Source: Bacillota bacterium
Lineage (GTDB): Bacteria; Bacillota_E; JAJZYS01; JAJYTV01
DNA length: 64,000 bases
NCBI GenBank assembly: GCA_021845645.1
Contig: JAJZVM010000006.1
Coordinates: 70,891 to 134,890 of the forward strand
Direction of reading: 5' to 3'
The notes beneath the pieces are model-generated. The model did no database searches. It worked only from the letters and a program-made list of their open reading frames with translations, and was not told the origin of the DNA. Positions within the stretch are counted from its first letter, which is position 1, and each line of letters starts with the position of its first letter. The position numbers and the translations under genes were made by a program. This document shows, piece by piece, positions 20,339-28,958 of this stretch.

Positions 20339-21235
20339 TCAGCGCGGGTGCTCAAGCAGGAGATCGCGGATGCGCTGGGAGACGGCGACCGCCTCCTCGT
20401 AGGGACGCTGCCAGATGTTGCGGCCGAAGATGAGTCCCGTGGCGCCGGCGTCCAGCACCTGGCGCGCCTTGTCGACGACCTCCTCGGCACTGCCCTTCTC
20501 GCCGCCGGCGAAAATGACGAGCGTGCGTCCCGCGGAGCGCACGATCTCCCCGAGCATCTCGGAGGTCTCGGCCGATGTCATGGCGCCATAGGGAGCGGGG
20601 GCCCGCTTGATCTTCTCGGCATCGAACCTCGGGACGTTGAGCTTGACCACGTCGGCGCCGAGTTCCTGGGCGACGCGCGCGGCGTAGTCGACGGCGTAGT
20701 ACGAGTCCTTGCCGCCGCGCGCCTCGACCGCCGCGCCGCGCGGGTACGACCAGACGATGATCGGCATGCCGTAGCGCTCCGCGTCGCGGCGCACCTCGGC
20801 GAACTGCCTGAAGTCCTCGTCCTGGCGCGAGCTGCCGACGTACAAGGTGTAGCCGACGGCGTCGGCCCCCAGGCGCACCGCGTCCTCGACGCTCGCGTTG
20901 AGCGGCGAGATGGGCGCGTCGTCGCCCGGAATCTCGGTCTTGCCGTTCAGTTTGAGGACGAGCGGCACCCGGCCGGCGTACGCCGGCATGAACTTCTCCG
21001 CCGTGCCGACCTGCATGGCGATACCGGAGTAGCCGCCAGCCGCGGCGATCTTCAGCTGGAACTCGATGTCGCTCGACGGGGGGTTCGGGAAGAAGTCCCT
21101 CGGTCCGTGCTCGAGACCCTGGTCGATCGGCAGGAGCAGCAGGGTGCCGTTCGCCGGCCCGGAGCCGTAGCACAGGCGGTGCAGCCTGGCGCGCTTGCCG
21201 GTCGGGAGGCTGAGGTCCTTGAGGCCGATGGCCAA
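20339..21235 (-). CDS. Class I fructose-bisphosphate aldolase, DhnA/DeoC-like (archaeal type)
   Basis: Schiff-base aldolase of the FbaB/DhnA family, in glycolysis or gluconeogenesis. Seen: LPIDQGLEHGP (35-45), KLNGKT, and the Schiff-base lysine in VVKLNVP (K198), followed by FAGGEKG and GLIFGRNIWQRP phosphate-binding loops. The length of 298 is typical. The TTG start has GAAGGAG 9 nt upstream. It could function with the PEP carboxykinase elsewhere in the window in gluconeogenesis. Confidence 0.92.
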   Translation of the reverse strand: MAIGLKDLSLPTGKRARLHRLCYGSGPANGTLLLLPIDQGLEHGPRDFFPNPPSSDIEFQLKIAAAGGYSGIAMQVGTAEKFMPAYAGRVPLVLKLNGKTEIPGDDAPISPLNASVEDAVRLGADAVGYTLYVGSSRQDEDFRQFAEVRRDAERYGMPIIVWSYPRGAAVEARGGKDSYYAVDYAARVAQELGADVVKLNVPRFDAEKIKRAPAPYGAMTSAETSEMLGEIVRSAGRTLVIFAGGEKGSAEEVVDKARQVLDAGATGLIFGRNIWQRPYEEAVAVSQRIRDLLLEHPR

Positions 21236-21258
21236 CGTCGATCGCTCCTTCGTTCAGA

Positions 21259-21306
21259 TCTACCACAGTTCTACCACCACTATAGTCAAGCCGGTGCGGC
21301 TTTCAA
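21259..21306 (-). promoter_or_regulatory. fba promoter with tandem direct-repeat operator candidate
   Basis: On the minus strand, TTGAAA (21306-21301), a 16-nt spacer and TATAGT (21284-21279) form a good promoter. Immediately downstream are two copies of GTGGTAGA (21277-21270 and 21266-21259) with an 11-bp period, i.e. one helical turn apart over the likely start site, as expected for a repressor site. The binding protein is unknown; the Fur-family product of the next gene is one candidate, although the repeats are not a canonical Fur/PerR box. Confidence 0.55.
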
Positions 21307-21325
21307 AGCGCGGTGGATGTGCCTG

Positions 21326-21352
21326 CCATGCTAGAATCGGTGCAGGCAGAGG
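21326..21352 (+). promoter_or_regulatory. -10 box within an inverted repeat, ahead of the 21364 gene
   Basis: TAGAAT (21332-21337) is a good -10 element. It lies between the arms of a short inverted repeat (GCCTGC / GCAGGC), about 27 nt before the start. The -35 region is poor, so the promoter may need an activator. Confidence 0.4.
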
Positions 21353-21363
21353 GGGGAGAGCAC

Positions 21364-21876
21364 GTGCCGAGGTTCAACCGCGAGATCAAGGAGCGCGTGC
21401 GGTCTACACTGCCGCTGGCGTTTGCGCGTCCGGAGGATCCGCTGCTCGGCGCCACGCTGGTCGGGGTGGTGGTCAAGGATGGCGAGGCCAGGGTGGACGA
21501 CGCGGTGCTGCACGGGCGCAGCGATATCGAGCGCGGCATCCGCTTCTCGGCGTCGCCGGAGGGACTCGAGCCGGACGAGCGCTGGAGCGTGGTGTTCGTC
21601 GCGATGAAGAAGGGCCCGCAGGGCCTGATCTACCACGGCGCCAGCCAGGCGCCGCTCTGGATCGACCGCCCGGGCAGGCGCGGCTACCGCGACATCGCCC
21701 GCTCGGTCAACTCCATGTCGGACGCGATCGCCGGACGCGTGGAACTCGCCGGGCTCTCCGAGGACGACATGAGAGCCGTGGGCTCCGTGCTGCGCGACCG
21801 CGGCCGTGACGTCTGGCTGCGCACGCCGGTCGCGACGCGCGGCCTCCTGGGCGAGGGCCTCCTGGCGGCGGAGTAG
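21364..21876 (+). CDS. Conserved-looking hypothetical protein
   Basis: I do not recognise this 170-residue protein. It is soluble, has no signal peptide or membrane segment, and begins PRFNREIKERVRSTLPLAFARPEDP. A middle beta-rich part (LGATLVGVVVKDGEARVDDAVLHG ... RWSVVFVAMKKG) is followed by a helical C-terminus. GTG 21364 is chosen for the GGGGGGAGAG upstream; a GTG/ATG about 17 codons earlier would include non-conserved-looking sequence. It is encoded alone, divergent from fba and ahead of an MFS gene. Confidence 0.6.
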   Translation: MPRFNREIKERVRSTLPLAFARPEDPLLGATLVGVVVKDGEARVDDAVLHGRSDIERGIRFSASPEGLEPDERWSVVFVAMKKGPQGLIYHGASQAPLWIDRPGRRGYRDIARSVNSMSDAIAGRVELAGLSEDDMRAVGSVLRDRGRDVWLRTPVATRGLLGEGLLAAE

Positions 21877-21968
21877 CCGCGGGGGTCTCTGCACGCGGCC
21901 GGTGCTGTGGTACGATGCCGGAAGCAGGCTTTCGGTGCGCAGTTTTCCGCGTTAGGAGCATCCCGCAG

Positions 21969-23156
21969 TTGCTGAGGACGCCGTTGGGCGAAGCCAGTCC
22001 CGTTGCCGCCCCGACCTACCGCCCCGCCAACGTCGTCGTTCTGTCGATGACGACCGCGTTGATCGTGGTGGCGCTCTACACCTGGTACCCTGTGCTGCCG
22101 GTCGTGCTGCAGCACCGCGGCGCCTCGAGCTTCGCCGTGTCGACGGTCTACACCCTGATCTCCCTGGCCGCCGCCCTGCTCCAGCTGCAGGGCGGGCGAC
22201 TCGCGGACCGCTTCGGCAGGCGTCTTCTGCTCGCCTTGCCGACCTTCGTCGCGGCCGTCCTCTACGGCGTCGTCTGGTGGTCCTCGGATTGGCAGCTGCT
22301 CGCCATCGCCCTGATCGTGATGAACGCCGCCGGCGCCTTGCAGAGCCCGTCCTTCACCGCCCTGACAGCCGAATCGGTGCCGCCCGAGCGGCGGGCCCAG
22401 GCCTTTTCGACGTTCCAGTTCGCCGCGGGACTCGCGACGCTCGCGGGTCCCGCGCTCGGCGCGGCGCTGCTGCCGCACCTAGGCGTCCGGCCGCTCATGG
22501 GCCTCACGGCGATCGCCTCGCTCGTCGCGGCCGTCATGCGCATCACCTGGCTCCAGGACACGCGCCGCGGCCACTCCGCGCAGGCCCTGCGCATCCGTGA
22601 CGCGTTCGGAGGCCGCCTGCGCCACCTCACGATGGCCTCGACGGCGTTCCTCGCCGTGGCGGCCCTCACCGTGAACGGGCCGTTCATTGCGCTCTACGCG
22701 CACAACCAGGCCGGCCTTCCGTCGGCGGCCGTCAACCTGCTCTACTCGGTCGGTTGGCTGCCGGCGGTCGCGCTCTCGTTCTGGCTCGGCCGGCGCATCG
22801 ACGCGTTCGGCTCCGCACGCGCCCTCGCGATCGGCGTCGGCGGCCACCTCGGCATCCTCGGCATCTGGCTCCTGCTGCGTGGCGAGCTGCCGATGATGAT
22901 CGCGCTCGCCGCGTCCTTCCTCTTCTACCAGCTGGCGGTGATCGCCTGGGGCACGCTGCGCATGGAGCAGGTCGGGCAGGAGAACGCCGGCGCGGCACTC
23001 GGCGCGATCGGCACGGTCGCGGGCATCATCTCGGCCGCCGGCCCGATCCTTGGCGGGGCGCTCGCCAGCCTGATGGGACCGGGCGGCGCCTTCCTGCTGG
23101 CCGGAGTGATGGGAGCCTGGACCCTTCTCGCGCTGCGGCGCCTGCCCGCGGTATGA
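21969..23156 (+). CDS. Major facilitator superfamily transporter
   Basis: Twelve-helix MFS permease of 395 residues. Seen: the motif A loop between helices 2 and 3 (GRLADRFGRRLL), a motif-C-like AGPALGAALLPHLG in helix 5, a central cytoplasmic loop and hydrophobic segments through to the C-terminus. It looks like a drug-efflux/DHA1-type carrier; substrate unknown. TTG 21969 is favoured (AGGAG at 21954-21958). A TACGAT box at 21911-21916 is a possible -10. The stop overlaps the next ATG (ATGA). Confidence 0.8.
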   Translation: MLRTPLGEASPVAAPTYRPANVVVLSMTTALIVVALYTWYPVLPVVLQHRGASSFAVSTVYTLISLAAALLQLQGGRLADRFGRRLLLALPTFVAAVLYGVVWWSSDWQLLAIALIVMNAAGALQSPSFTALTAESVPPERRAQAFSTFQFAAGLATLAGPALGAALLPHLGVRPLMGLTAIASLVAAVMRITWLQDTRRGHSAQALRIRDAFGGRLRHLTMASTAFLAVAALTVNGPFIALYAHNQAGLPSAAVNLLYSVGWLPAVALSFWLGRRIDAFGSARALAIGVGGHLGILGIWLLLRGELPMMIALAASFLFYQLAVIAWGTLRMEQVGQENAGAALGAIGTVAGIISAAGPILGGALASLMGPGGAFLLAGVMGAWTLLALRRLPAV

Positions 23157-23945
23157 CGGGCGGCGACCTCCTGCTGGGGATTCGCCGGGCCTTCGGCGAT
23201 CTCGGCGGCTGGTGGCCGGCCGACGGTCCGTTCGAGGTGGCCGTCGGCGCCCTGCTCGTGCAGGCCGTCGCCTGGCGGAATGCCGGCCTCGCGATCGCGG
23301 CCCTCAAGGGGCGCGGCCTGCTCCACCCGCAGGTCCTCGCCCAGGCCTCACCCGAGGCGGTATCGGACGCGATCAGGCCGGCCCTCTTCCACCTGCAGAA
23401 GACGCGCTACCTGCTGGCCTTCGCCCGCTTCGTGCAGGACCGGCTCCAAGGCGATATCGCGGCCCTGCGGGCTCTGCCCGCAGCCGAGCAGGAAGGGCTC
23501 CTGCTCGGGCTGCCGGGCGTCGGCCAGGAGACGGCGGCGGCGATCATGGTCTACGCACTCGGCGAGGCGGTACCGGTCGTCGACGCCTACGCGTTTTTTG
23601 CGCGTGCTGCGCCGCACCGGTCTCGTCGGCGGCGAAGGAGCCATGGGCGCGGCCCGAGCGGTCATGGCGGGGCTCATCGCGAGCGATGCGGGCACGGCGC
23701 GCCTCCTGCATGCCGGCATCGTCGAACTCGGCCGGAACTACTGCAGGCCAAAGCCGCTATGCCCGTCCTGCCCGTTCGACGGCCTGTGCCCGAAAATCCT
23801 TGGGCATCCTGCGCAGGGAAGGGGTGATCGTCCTGCCAGGAACGCAGGGACAAAGCCGGCGCGCCGCGAAGCAGGAGACCGCGGAAGAGGCCGCACTGCG
23901 ACGACTCAAGGAAGCGGTGGCGCAGGAGCTGGGTCTTTGGGATAA
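23153..23945 (+). pseudogene. Endonuclease III-like HhH-GPD DNA glycosylase, frameshifted at a T6 run
   Basis: DNA base-excision glycosylase of the endonuclease III group. The first part (from ATG 23153) carries the HhH motif LPGVGQETAAAIMVYALG and the catalytic VVDAYA aspartate. At the run of six T at 23594-23599 the frame is lost; removing one T restores FLRVLRRTGLV and leads to the iron-sulfur cluster (CRPKPLCPSCPFDGLC). A sequencing error, a real mutation or transcriptional slippage at T6 would all fit. After the shift the frame stays open to 23945 and overlaps the SASP-like gene, so the true 3' end is uncertain; the last cluster cysteine is at about 23782. Confidence 0.7.
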
Positions 23946-24171
23946 GGTGGTGCAGGCGGGCTGGGGCAATCTCAGCGCCCGCGAGAGCGGCCGGATCGGC
24001 GGCATCGTGGCGCGGAGGATGCGGGAGGAGTCGATCGGAGGTGGATGTGATCAGGGCGGTGCTGCGCACCAAGCAGGACTGCCGGCTCTGCCACCAGGCG
24101 GAGGCGGCGCTGCGGCGGATCGCGCGCGACGTCCCGCTCGAGTTCGAGGTGGCCGAGGTACCGCAGGATAG
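23824..24171 (+). CDS. Alpha/beta-type small acid-soluble spore protein (SASP)-like
   Basis: Spore DNA-binding protein candidate. The segment about 31-71 (LKEAVAQELGLWDKVVQAGWGNLSARESGRIGGIVARRMRE) matches the clostridial alpha/beta SASP plan: an A-x-ELG motif, a short variable linker, then L(T/S)-R-E-(A/S)-G-(x)IGG-(x)-(x)-(x)-(R/K)-(R/K). GTG 23824 has GGGAAGGG just upstream. The frame runs 42 residues past the conserved core and overlaps the glutaredoxin gene by about 125 nt, and its start overlaps the frameshifted glycosylase, so either end may be affected by a sequence error. Its presence argues for an endospore former. Confidence 0.55.
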   Translation: MIVLPGTQGQSRRAAKQETAEEAALRRLKEAVAQELGLWDKVVQAGWGNLSARESGRIGGIVARRMREESIGGGCDQGGAAHQAGLPALPPGGGGAAADRARRPARVRGGRGTAG

Positions 24172-24295
24172 CGAGCTTGCCCTGCGCGTGCCGATCGTCG
24201 AGATCGGCGGCGTCGAGGTGCAGGCAGGCAAGGTCTCCGAGTTCCGCCTGCGCAACTGGCTCAGGGAAAGGGGTTACCCGGATGCGGCTCGCTGA
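24047..24295 (+). CDS. Small glutaredoxin-like protein
   Basis: Thioredoxin-fold protein of 82 residues with a CRLC redox motif (C12, C15), a cis-proline near VPIVEI and a final helix (SEFRLRNWLRERG). It belongs to the DUF836/GlrX-like group of small redox proteins. GTG 24047 is chosen because GGAGG at 24037-24041 is 5 nt upstream; GTG 24041 would overlap that site. The 3' end overlaps the aminotransferase start by 14 nt. Confidence 0.78.
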   Translation: MIRAVLRTKQDCRLCHQAEAALRRIARDVPLEFEVAEVPQDSELALRVPIVEIGGVEVQAGKVSEFRLRNWLRERGYPDAAR

Positions 24296-25472
24296 ACGTG
24301 TCTCGCTCATGCGTCCCTCGCCGACCGTGGCGCTCGATCAGAAGGCGAAGGAGCTGCAGCGGCAGGGCAAGCCTGTCATCTCGTTCGGTGTCGGCGAGCC
24401 GGACTTCGACACGCCGCAGTGGATCAAGGACGCGGCGATCGAGGCGATGCGCCAGGGCAAGACCAAGTACACGCCGGTCGCCGGCATCCCCGAGCTGCGC
24501 GAGGCGATCGCGCGGCGATTCCTGCGCGAGCAGGGCGTGGAATACCCCGCCGCCGGCGTCGTGGTCACGGTTGGGGCGAAGCAGTCCCTCTACGAGATCT
24601 TCCAGGTCCTCCTCGACCCGGGTGACGAGGTGATCGTGCCCTCGCCCTACTGGGTGACCTACCCGGACCAGATCATCCTGGCGGGCGGCGTGCCGGTCGT
24701 GGTGCCGATCAGCATCGAGCGCGGCTTCGCCTTTGGCCTCAAGGATCTTCAGGCGGCAGTGACGCAAAGGACCCGCGCAGTCGTCCTCAACTCGCCGCAG
24801 AACCCCTCCGGCGTGGTTCTGCCGCCCGAGGAGGTCGTGGCCATCGCGGAATTCTGCGCGGACCGCGGCATCGCCATCGTCTCGGATGAAGTGTACGGCA
24901 AGCTGGTGTACGACGGCCGGACGCACCGCTCGCCTGCGTCGGCGAGCCGCGCGGCGCGCGACACCACGGTGGTGGTGGATGCCGTCTCGAAGAGCTACGC
25001 CATGACGGGCTGGCGCATCGGCTACATGCTGACGACCGATCTTCGCCTGAGCCAGGCGGTGCAGGACCTGCAGAGCCAGCTCACGTCCAATCCCAACTCG
25101 ATCGCGCAGTATGCCGCGCTCGCGGCGCTCGAGGGCCCGGACACGGACATCCTCGCGATGCGCGACCGCTTCCAGGCCCGGCGCGACCTGATGGTCGAGG
25201 GGCTCCGGCGGCTGCCCGGCTTCGAGACCGACGTGCCGCACGGCGCGTTCTACTGCTTCCCGCGTGTGCGCGGGCTGCTCGACGCGCCCCCCCGTGGCCG
25301 TTCCTGGCGCGACGCCGACGATCTCGCGGCCTACCTTCTCGAGGAGGCGTCGGTCGCGGTCGTGCCTGGCAGCGGCTTCGGCATGCCCGACTACCTGCGC
25401 TTCTCCTACGCGACGAGCGAGGACCGCATCCGCGAGGCCCTCGACCGCATCGCGGCCGCACTCAAGGCGTGA
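24282..25472 (+). CDS. aspC: Aspartate aminotransferase (PLP fold type I, subgroup Ib)
   Basis: Pyridoxal-phosphate transaminase interconverting aspartate/2-oxoglutarate and oxaloacetate/glutamate. Seen: FGVGEPDFDTP (35-44), NPSG asparagine (N174), SDEVYGKLVYDG, the Schiff-base lysine in VSKSYAMTGWRIGY (K237) and the C-terminal LRFSYATSEDRI with the carboxylate-binding arginine. The length of 396 is typical. ATG 24282 overlaps the glutaredoxin gene; the stop shares a base with murD. Confidence 0.93.
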   Translation: MRLAERVSLMRPSPTVALDQKAKELQRQGKPVISFGVGEPDFDTPQWIKDAAIEAMRQGKTKYTPVAGIPELREAIARRFLREQGVEYPAAGVVVTVGAKQSLYEIFQVLLDPGDEVIVPSPYWVTYPDQIILAGGVPVVVPISIERGFAFGLKDLQAAVTQRTRAVVLNSPQNPSGVVLPPEEVVAIAEFCADRGIAIVSDEVYGKLVYDGRTHRSPASASRAARDTTVVVDAVSKSYAMTGWRIGYMLTTDLRLSQAVQDLQSQLTSNPNSIAQYAALAALEGPDTDILAMRDRFQARRDLMVEGLRRLPGFETDVPHGAFYCFPRVRGLLDAPPRGRSWRDADDLAAYLLEEASVAVVPGSGFGMPDYLRFSYATSEDRIREALDRIAAALKA

Positions 25473-26797
25473 TGCTGCCAGACGCGCTCACGGGGCGGTC
25501 CGTGGCCCTTCTCGGGCTTGGGCGCGCGCACAAGGCGCTCGCCCTGGCGCTGCTGGCCGAGGGCGCCGAGGTGCTCGCCTACGACCGCGACCCCGCGAAG
25601 GCCGACGTGCTCGCCGAGCTCGGCATCGCCGGCGCCTGCGGCGAGGGCTACCTCGCAAAGGCGGCCCGCTCCGGCGCCGCGTTCTGCTTTCTCACGCCCG
25701 GCATGCGCAAGGATCTGCCGGAGATCTCCACGCTGGTCGCGAGCGGCTGCCGGCTGGCGGCGGAGGCCGGCTACTTCCTCGCGCGGCGCAAAGCGCCGGT
25801 CATCGGGATCACAGGCTCGGCTGGCAAGACGACAACGACGACGCTGGTGGCGCGCATGCTTCAGCGCAGCGGCATCGCCGCGACCGCCTGCGGCAACATC
25901 GGCCGCGCGTTCGCCGACGCCCTGCGCGACGCGGACCACACCTCGATCTACGTGGCGGAACTCTCGTCGTTCCAGCTGCAGCTCGTCGAAGAGAGCCCGG
26001 AGGTCGCCGCCGTCCTGAACATCCGGCCGAACCACCTCGACATCCACCCGTCGCTCGAGGACTACCGCCAGAGCAAGTGGCGCATCGCGCGCTTCCAGCG
26101 TCCGGGAGACCTGCTCGTGCTGCCCCCGGAGCTCGTGCCGGAGGCGCCTGGTGCGGCCCGGCGCCTCACCTTCTCGCTCGAGCAGCCGGCCGACGCGACG
26201 CTGCGCGGCGGTGACCTGACGCTCCACGGCGAGCGCCTGATCGCGGCGGACGACGTGCGGCTGCCCGGCCGCCACAACCGCGCGAACGCGCTCGCGGCCG
26301 CCCTCCTGGCGCAGGCCGGCGGCGCCAGGGACGCAGACATCCGCGAGGAGCTCAGGACCTTCCCCGGCGTGCCGCACCGCCTCGAGATCGTGGCGGAGTC
26401 CTCGGGCGTGCGCTTCATCAACGACTCGATCGCCACCGCGCCAGACCGGACGCTGGCGGCGTTCGACGCCGTCGAGGGGCCGCTCCTCTGGCTTGCGGGC
26501 GGCTACGACAAGCACCTCGACTACGGCGTGCTCTCCGGGCACCTTCACAAGGTGCGCAGGGCGTTCCTGTTCGGTCCCGTGGGCCGCCTGCTGCTGGGTG
26601 TCTGCCAGAGCGACGGGGTGCCGGCGGAAATCTACGCCGACTTCGCCACAGCCGTCACGGCGGCCGTACGCGACGCCAGGGCGGGGGATACCGTGCTCCT
26701 CTCCCCTGGAGCGGCGTCGTACGACGCCTTCCGGGATTTCGAGGCGCGTGGCGAGGCCTTCCGCAGCCTCGTCGCGCAGAACCTGGCATCGGAGTGA
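25472..26797 (+). CDS. murD: UDP-N-acetylmuramoylalanine--D-glutamate ligase
   Basis: Mur ligase that adds D-Glu to UDP-MurNAc-L-Ala in peptidoglycan synthesis. Seen: an N-terminal Rossmann-like domain (VALLGLGRAHKALA), ATP loop GSAGKTTTTT (about 115-124), NIRPNHLDIHPSLEDY, and C-terminal HRLEIV...FINDSIATAPD with GGYDKHLDY. The length of 441 fits. It is encoded next to aspC rather than in a dcw cluster. ATG 25472 shares one base with the aspC stop; GTG 25469 is an alternative. Confidence 0.93.
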   Translation: MLPDALTGRSVALLGLGRAHKALALALLAEGAEVLAYDRDPAKADVLAELGIAGACGEGYLAKAARSGAAFCFLTPGMRKDLPEISTLVASGCRLAAEAGYFLARRKAPVIGITGSAGKTTTTTLVARMLQRSGIAATACGNIGRAFADALRDADHTSIYVAELSSFQLQLVEESPEVAAVLNIRPNHLDIHPSLEDYRQSKWRIARFQRPGDLLVLPPELVPEAPGAARRLTFSLEQPADATLRGGDLTLHGERLIAADDVRLPGRHNRANALAAALLAQAGGARDADIREELRTFPGVPHRLEIVAESSGVRFINDSIATAPDRTLAAFDAVEGPLLWLAGGYDKHLDYGVLSGHLHKVRRAFLFGPVGRLLLGVCQSDGVPAEIYADFATAVTAAVRDARAGDTVLLSPGAASYDAFRDFEARGEAFRSLVAQNLASE

Positions 26798-26935
26798 CGG
26801 ATTGGGCTTTGGCGGGACGCCTGGCCCGGCCTGGCGGATGCCGCCGGCCGGCGCGCAAGGAGCCTCGGGCGAGCCAGCGTCGAGAAGACCCTCCGGCGCT
26901 TGGCGGGCATCGCCCCGACCCGGCGGGGCCTGCAC

Positions 26936-26964
26936 GTGGCAGCGCTTGCGGCGCATGGTACACT
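26936..26964 (+). promoter_or_regulatory. Promoter for typA
   Basis: GTGGCA (26936-26941), a 17-nt spacer and TACACT (26959-26964). About 60 nt of leader would follow before the AGGAGG/CTG start of typA. Confidence 0.5.
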
Positions 26965-27031
26965 AGCCTCGGCGAGGCGGCCGGAAGGCCCGCCCGCTGA
27001 CTTTTCCGGTTCGTGCATAGGAGGATCTTCA

Positions 27032-28903
27032 CTGGACCTGCAGGGCTTCGCATCCGCCGATGCGCAGGAGCGCCGCGCGGACATCCGCAACATCGCCATC
27101 ATCGCGCATGTCGACCACGGCAAGACCACCCTGGTCGATGCCATGCTGCGCCAGAGCGGCGTCTTCCGCGAGAATCAGCAGGTCTCGGAGCGCGTGATGG
27201 ACCGCAACGAGCTCGAGCGCGAGCGCGGCATCACGATCCTGGCGAAGAACACGGCCGTCGTCTACCGCGGTCACACCATCAACATCGTCGACACGCCGGG
27301 CCACGCCGACTTCAGCGGCGAGGTGGAGCGCATCCTCAGCATGGTCGACGGGGCGCTGCTCGTGGTGGACGCCGTCGAGGGCCCGATGCCGCAGACCCGC
27401 TACGTGCTGCGCAAGGCCCTGGAACAGCGCCTGCGGCCGATCGTGTTCATCAACAAGGTCGACCGCCCCGAGGCGGACCCGGCAGCCGCGCTGGACGGCG
27501 TCATCGACCTCTTCATCGCGCTCGGCGCCGGCGAGGACCAGCTCGAGTTCCCGGTCCTCTACGGCTCGGGACGCGCGGGCGTCGCGACGCTGGACGCGGC
27601 GGTGCCCGGGCAGGACCTGCGCCCGCTCTTCGAGACGATCCTCACCGCCGTGCCTGGACCCACGTCGCTTGAGGGACCGCTGCAGATGCTCGTGTCGTCG
27701 CTCGACTACGACGACTATCTGGGCCGCATCGCGCTCGGCCGCATCCACCGCGGCGAGCTGCAGCTCGGCCAGACGGTCACGGTGCTGCACCGCGACGAAA
27801 GCCAGTCGCAGGGCAAGATCGCGAAGCTGTTCGTCTTCCGCGGCCTCGAGCGCGTCGCCGTGGAGAGCGCGGAGGCGGGCCAGATCGTCGCCCTCAGCGG
27901 ACTCGCCAACGTCTACGTGGGCGAGACGATCGCGGACCTGCTCGAACCCGAGGCGTTGCCCGGCCTCGTCGTCGACGAACCCACCCTGACCATGACCTTC
28001 CGCGTCAACGATTCGCCCTTTTCCGGGCGCGAGGGGCGCTACGTCACCTCGCGTCACCTGCGCGACCGGCTCTGGAGGGAGCTCGAGCGCAACGTCGCGC
28101 TGCGCGTCGAGGAGACGGACTCCCCGGACTCCTTCGTCGTCGCCGGTCGTGGCGAACTCCACCTCTCGATCCTGCTCGAGACGATGCGGCGTGAGGGCTA
28201 TGAACTGGCCGTGTCCCGGCCGGAAGTCATCCTGCGGGGCTCCGGCGACGGCATCGAGGAACCCTACGAGGAACTCGTCGTGGACGTGCCCGAGGCCCAC
28301 GTGGGCGCCGTCATGGAGGGCGTCGGCAGGCGCCGCGGCGAGCTCGTGGACATGAGCCCGACCGTCGGCGAGGGGCGCCGGCTCACCTTCCGCATCCCCT
28401 CCCGCGGCCTGATCGGCTACCGCGGGGAGTTCCTCACCTCCACCAAGGGCTACGGCACGATGCATCACGTGCTCCTCGGCTACGGGCCCGCGGGCCAGCC
28501 GCCGCCCAGGCGCAGCAGAGGCAGCCTCGTGGCGTCGGAGACCGGCGAGGCGACCTCCTACGCGCTCGACCAGCTCGGGGACCGCGGCACCTTCTTCATC
28601 ACGCCCCAGACGCCGGTCTACCGCGGCCAGGTGGTAGGGGAGCACACGCGCGACAAGGATCTCGACCTCAACGTCTGCAAGCGCAAGCACGTCACGAACG
28701 TGCGCAACGCGACCGCCGAGGAGGCGATCCGCCTGCAGCCCGCGCGGATTCTCAGCCTCGAGGACGCGCTCGAGTTCCTGGCGGACGACGAGCTCCTGGA
28801 GGTCACGCCGCAGAACCTCAGGCTGCGCAAGTCGGTGCTCGACGCCGAAGAGCGCCACAAGATCATCAAGGTCAGGCAGAAGTCCGCCGAGGTGCAGGGC
28901 TAG
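27032..28903 (+). CDS. typA: Translational GTPase TypA/BipA
   Basis: Ribosome-associated EF-G-like GTPase involved in 50S assembly and stress adaptation. Seen: G1 AHVDHGKTT (about 24-32), switch [13 protein letters not shown]3 DTPGHADF, G4 NKVDRPEA, a beta-barrel domain II, and the C-terminal BipA-specific region ([25 protein letters not shown]). The start appears to be CTG at 27032: AGGAGG at 27019-27024 lies 7 nt upstream and no ATG/GTG/TTG fits, while earlier in-frame ATGs fall in or before the promoter. This gives 623 residues, the usual size. Confidence 0.93.
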   Translation: MDLQGFASADAQERRADIRNIAIIAHVDHGKTTLVDAMLRQSGVFRENQQVSERVMDRNELERERGITILAKNTAVVYRGHTINIVDTPGHADFSGEVERILSMVDGALLVVDAVEGPMPQTRYVLRKALEQRLRPIVFINKVDRPEADPAAALDGVIDLFIALGAGEDQLEFPVLYGSGRAGVATLDAAVPGQDLRPLFETILTAVPGPTSLEGPLQMLVSSLDYDDYLGRIALGRIHRGELQLGQTVTVLHRDESQSQGKIAKLFVFRGLERVAVESAEAGQIVALSGLANVYVGETIADLLEPEALPGLVVDEPTLTMTFRVNDSPFSGREGRYVTSRHLRDRLWRELERNVALRVEETDSPDSFVVAGRGELHLSILLETMRREGYELAVSRPEVILRGSGDGIEEPYEELVVDVPEAHVGAVMEGVGRRRGELVDMSPTVGEGRRLTFRIPSRGLIGYRGEFLTSTKGYGTMHHVLLGYGPAGQPPPRRSRGSLVASETGEATSYALDQLGDRGTFFITPQTPVYRGQVVGEHTRDKDLDLNVCKRKHVTNVRNATAEEAIRLQPARILSLEDALEFLADDELLEVTPQNLRLRKSVLDAEERHKIIKVRQKSAEVQG

Positions 28904-28921
28904 GTTCCATTTCCTGGCGGC

Positions 28922-28958
28922 ATAGGCTACAATCCCTTGCGGAGGGATGGTAGCCTAT
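28922..28958. promoter_or_regulatory. Large imperfect palindrome covering the -10 box, RBS and start codon of the recombinase gene
   Basis: Arms 28922-28930 and 28950-28958 (9 bp) and inner arms 28932-28937 and 28943-28948 (6 bp) give 15 paired positions with one A/G mismatch around a TGCGG centre. TACAAT (28928-28933) inside the left arm is a near-consensus -10. The GGAGGG RBS lies in the centre, and the ATG at 28957 is at the right edge. It may be an operator, an RNA hairpin hiding the RBS (if transcription starts upstream), or a recombination site. Confidence 0.6.

Noticed and set aside
23594..23599. Programmed -1/+1 ribosomal frameshift in the glycosylase gene
   Set aside because: There is no slippery heptamer with a downstream stem or stop-codon arrangement; polymerase slippage or a sequence error fits better.
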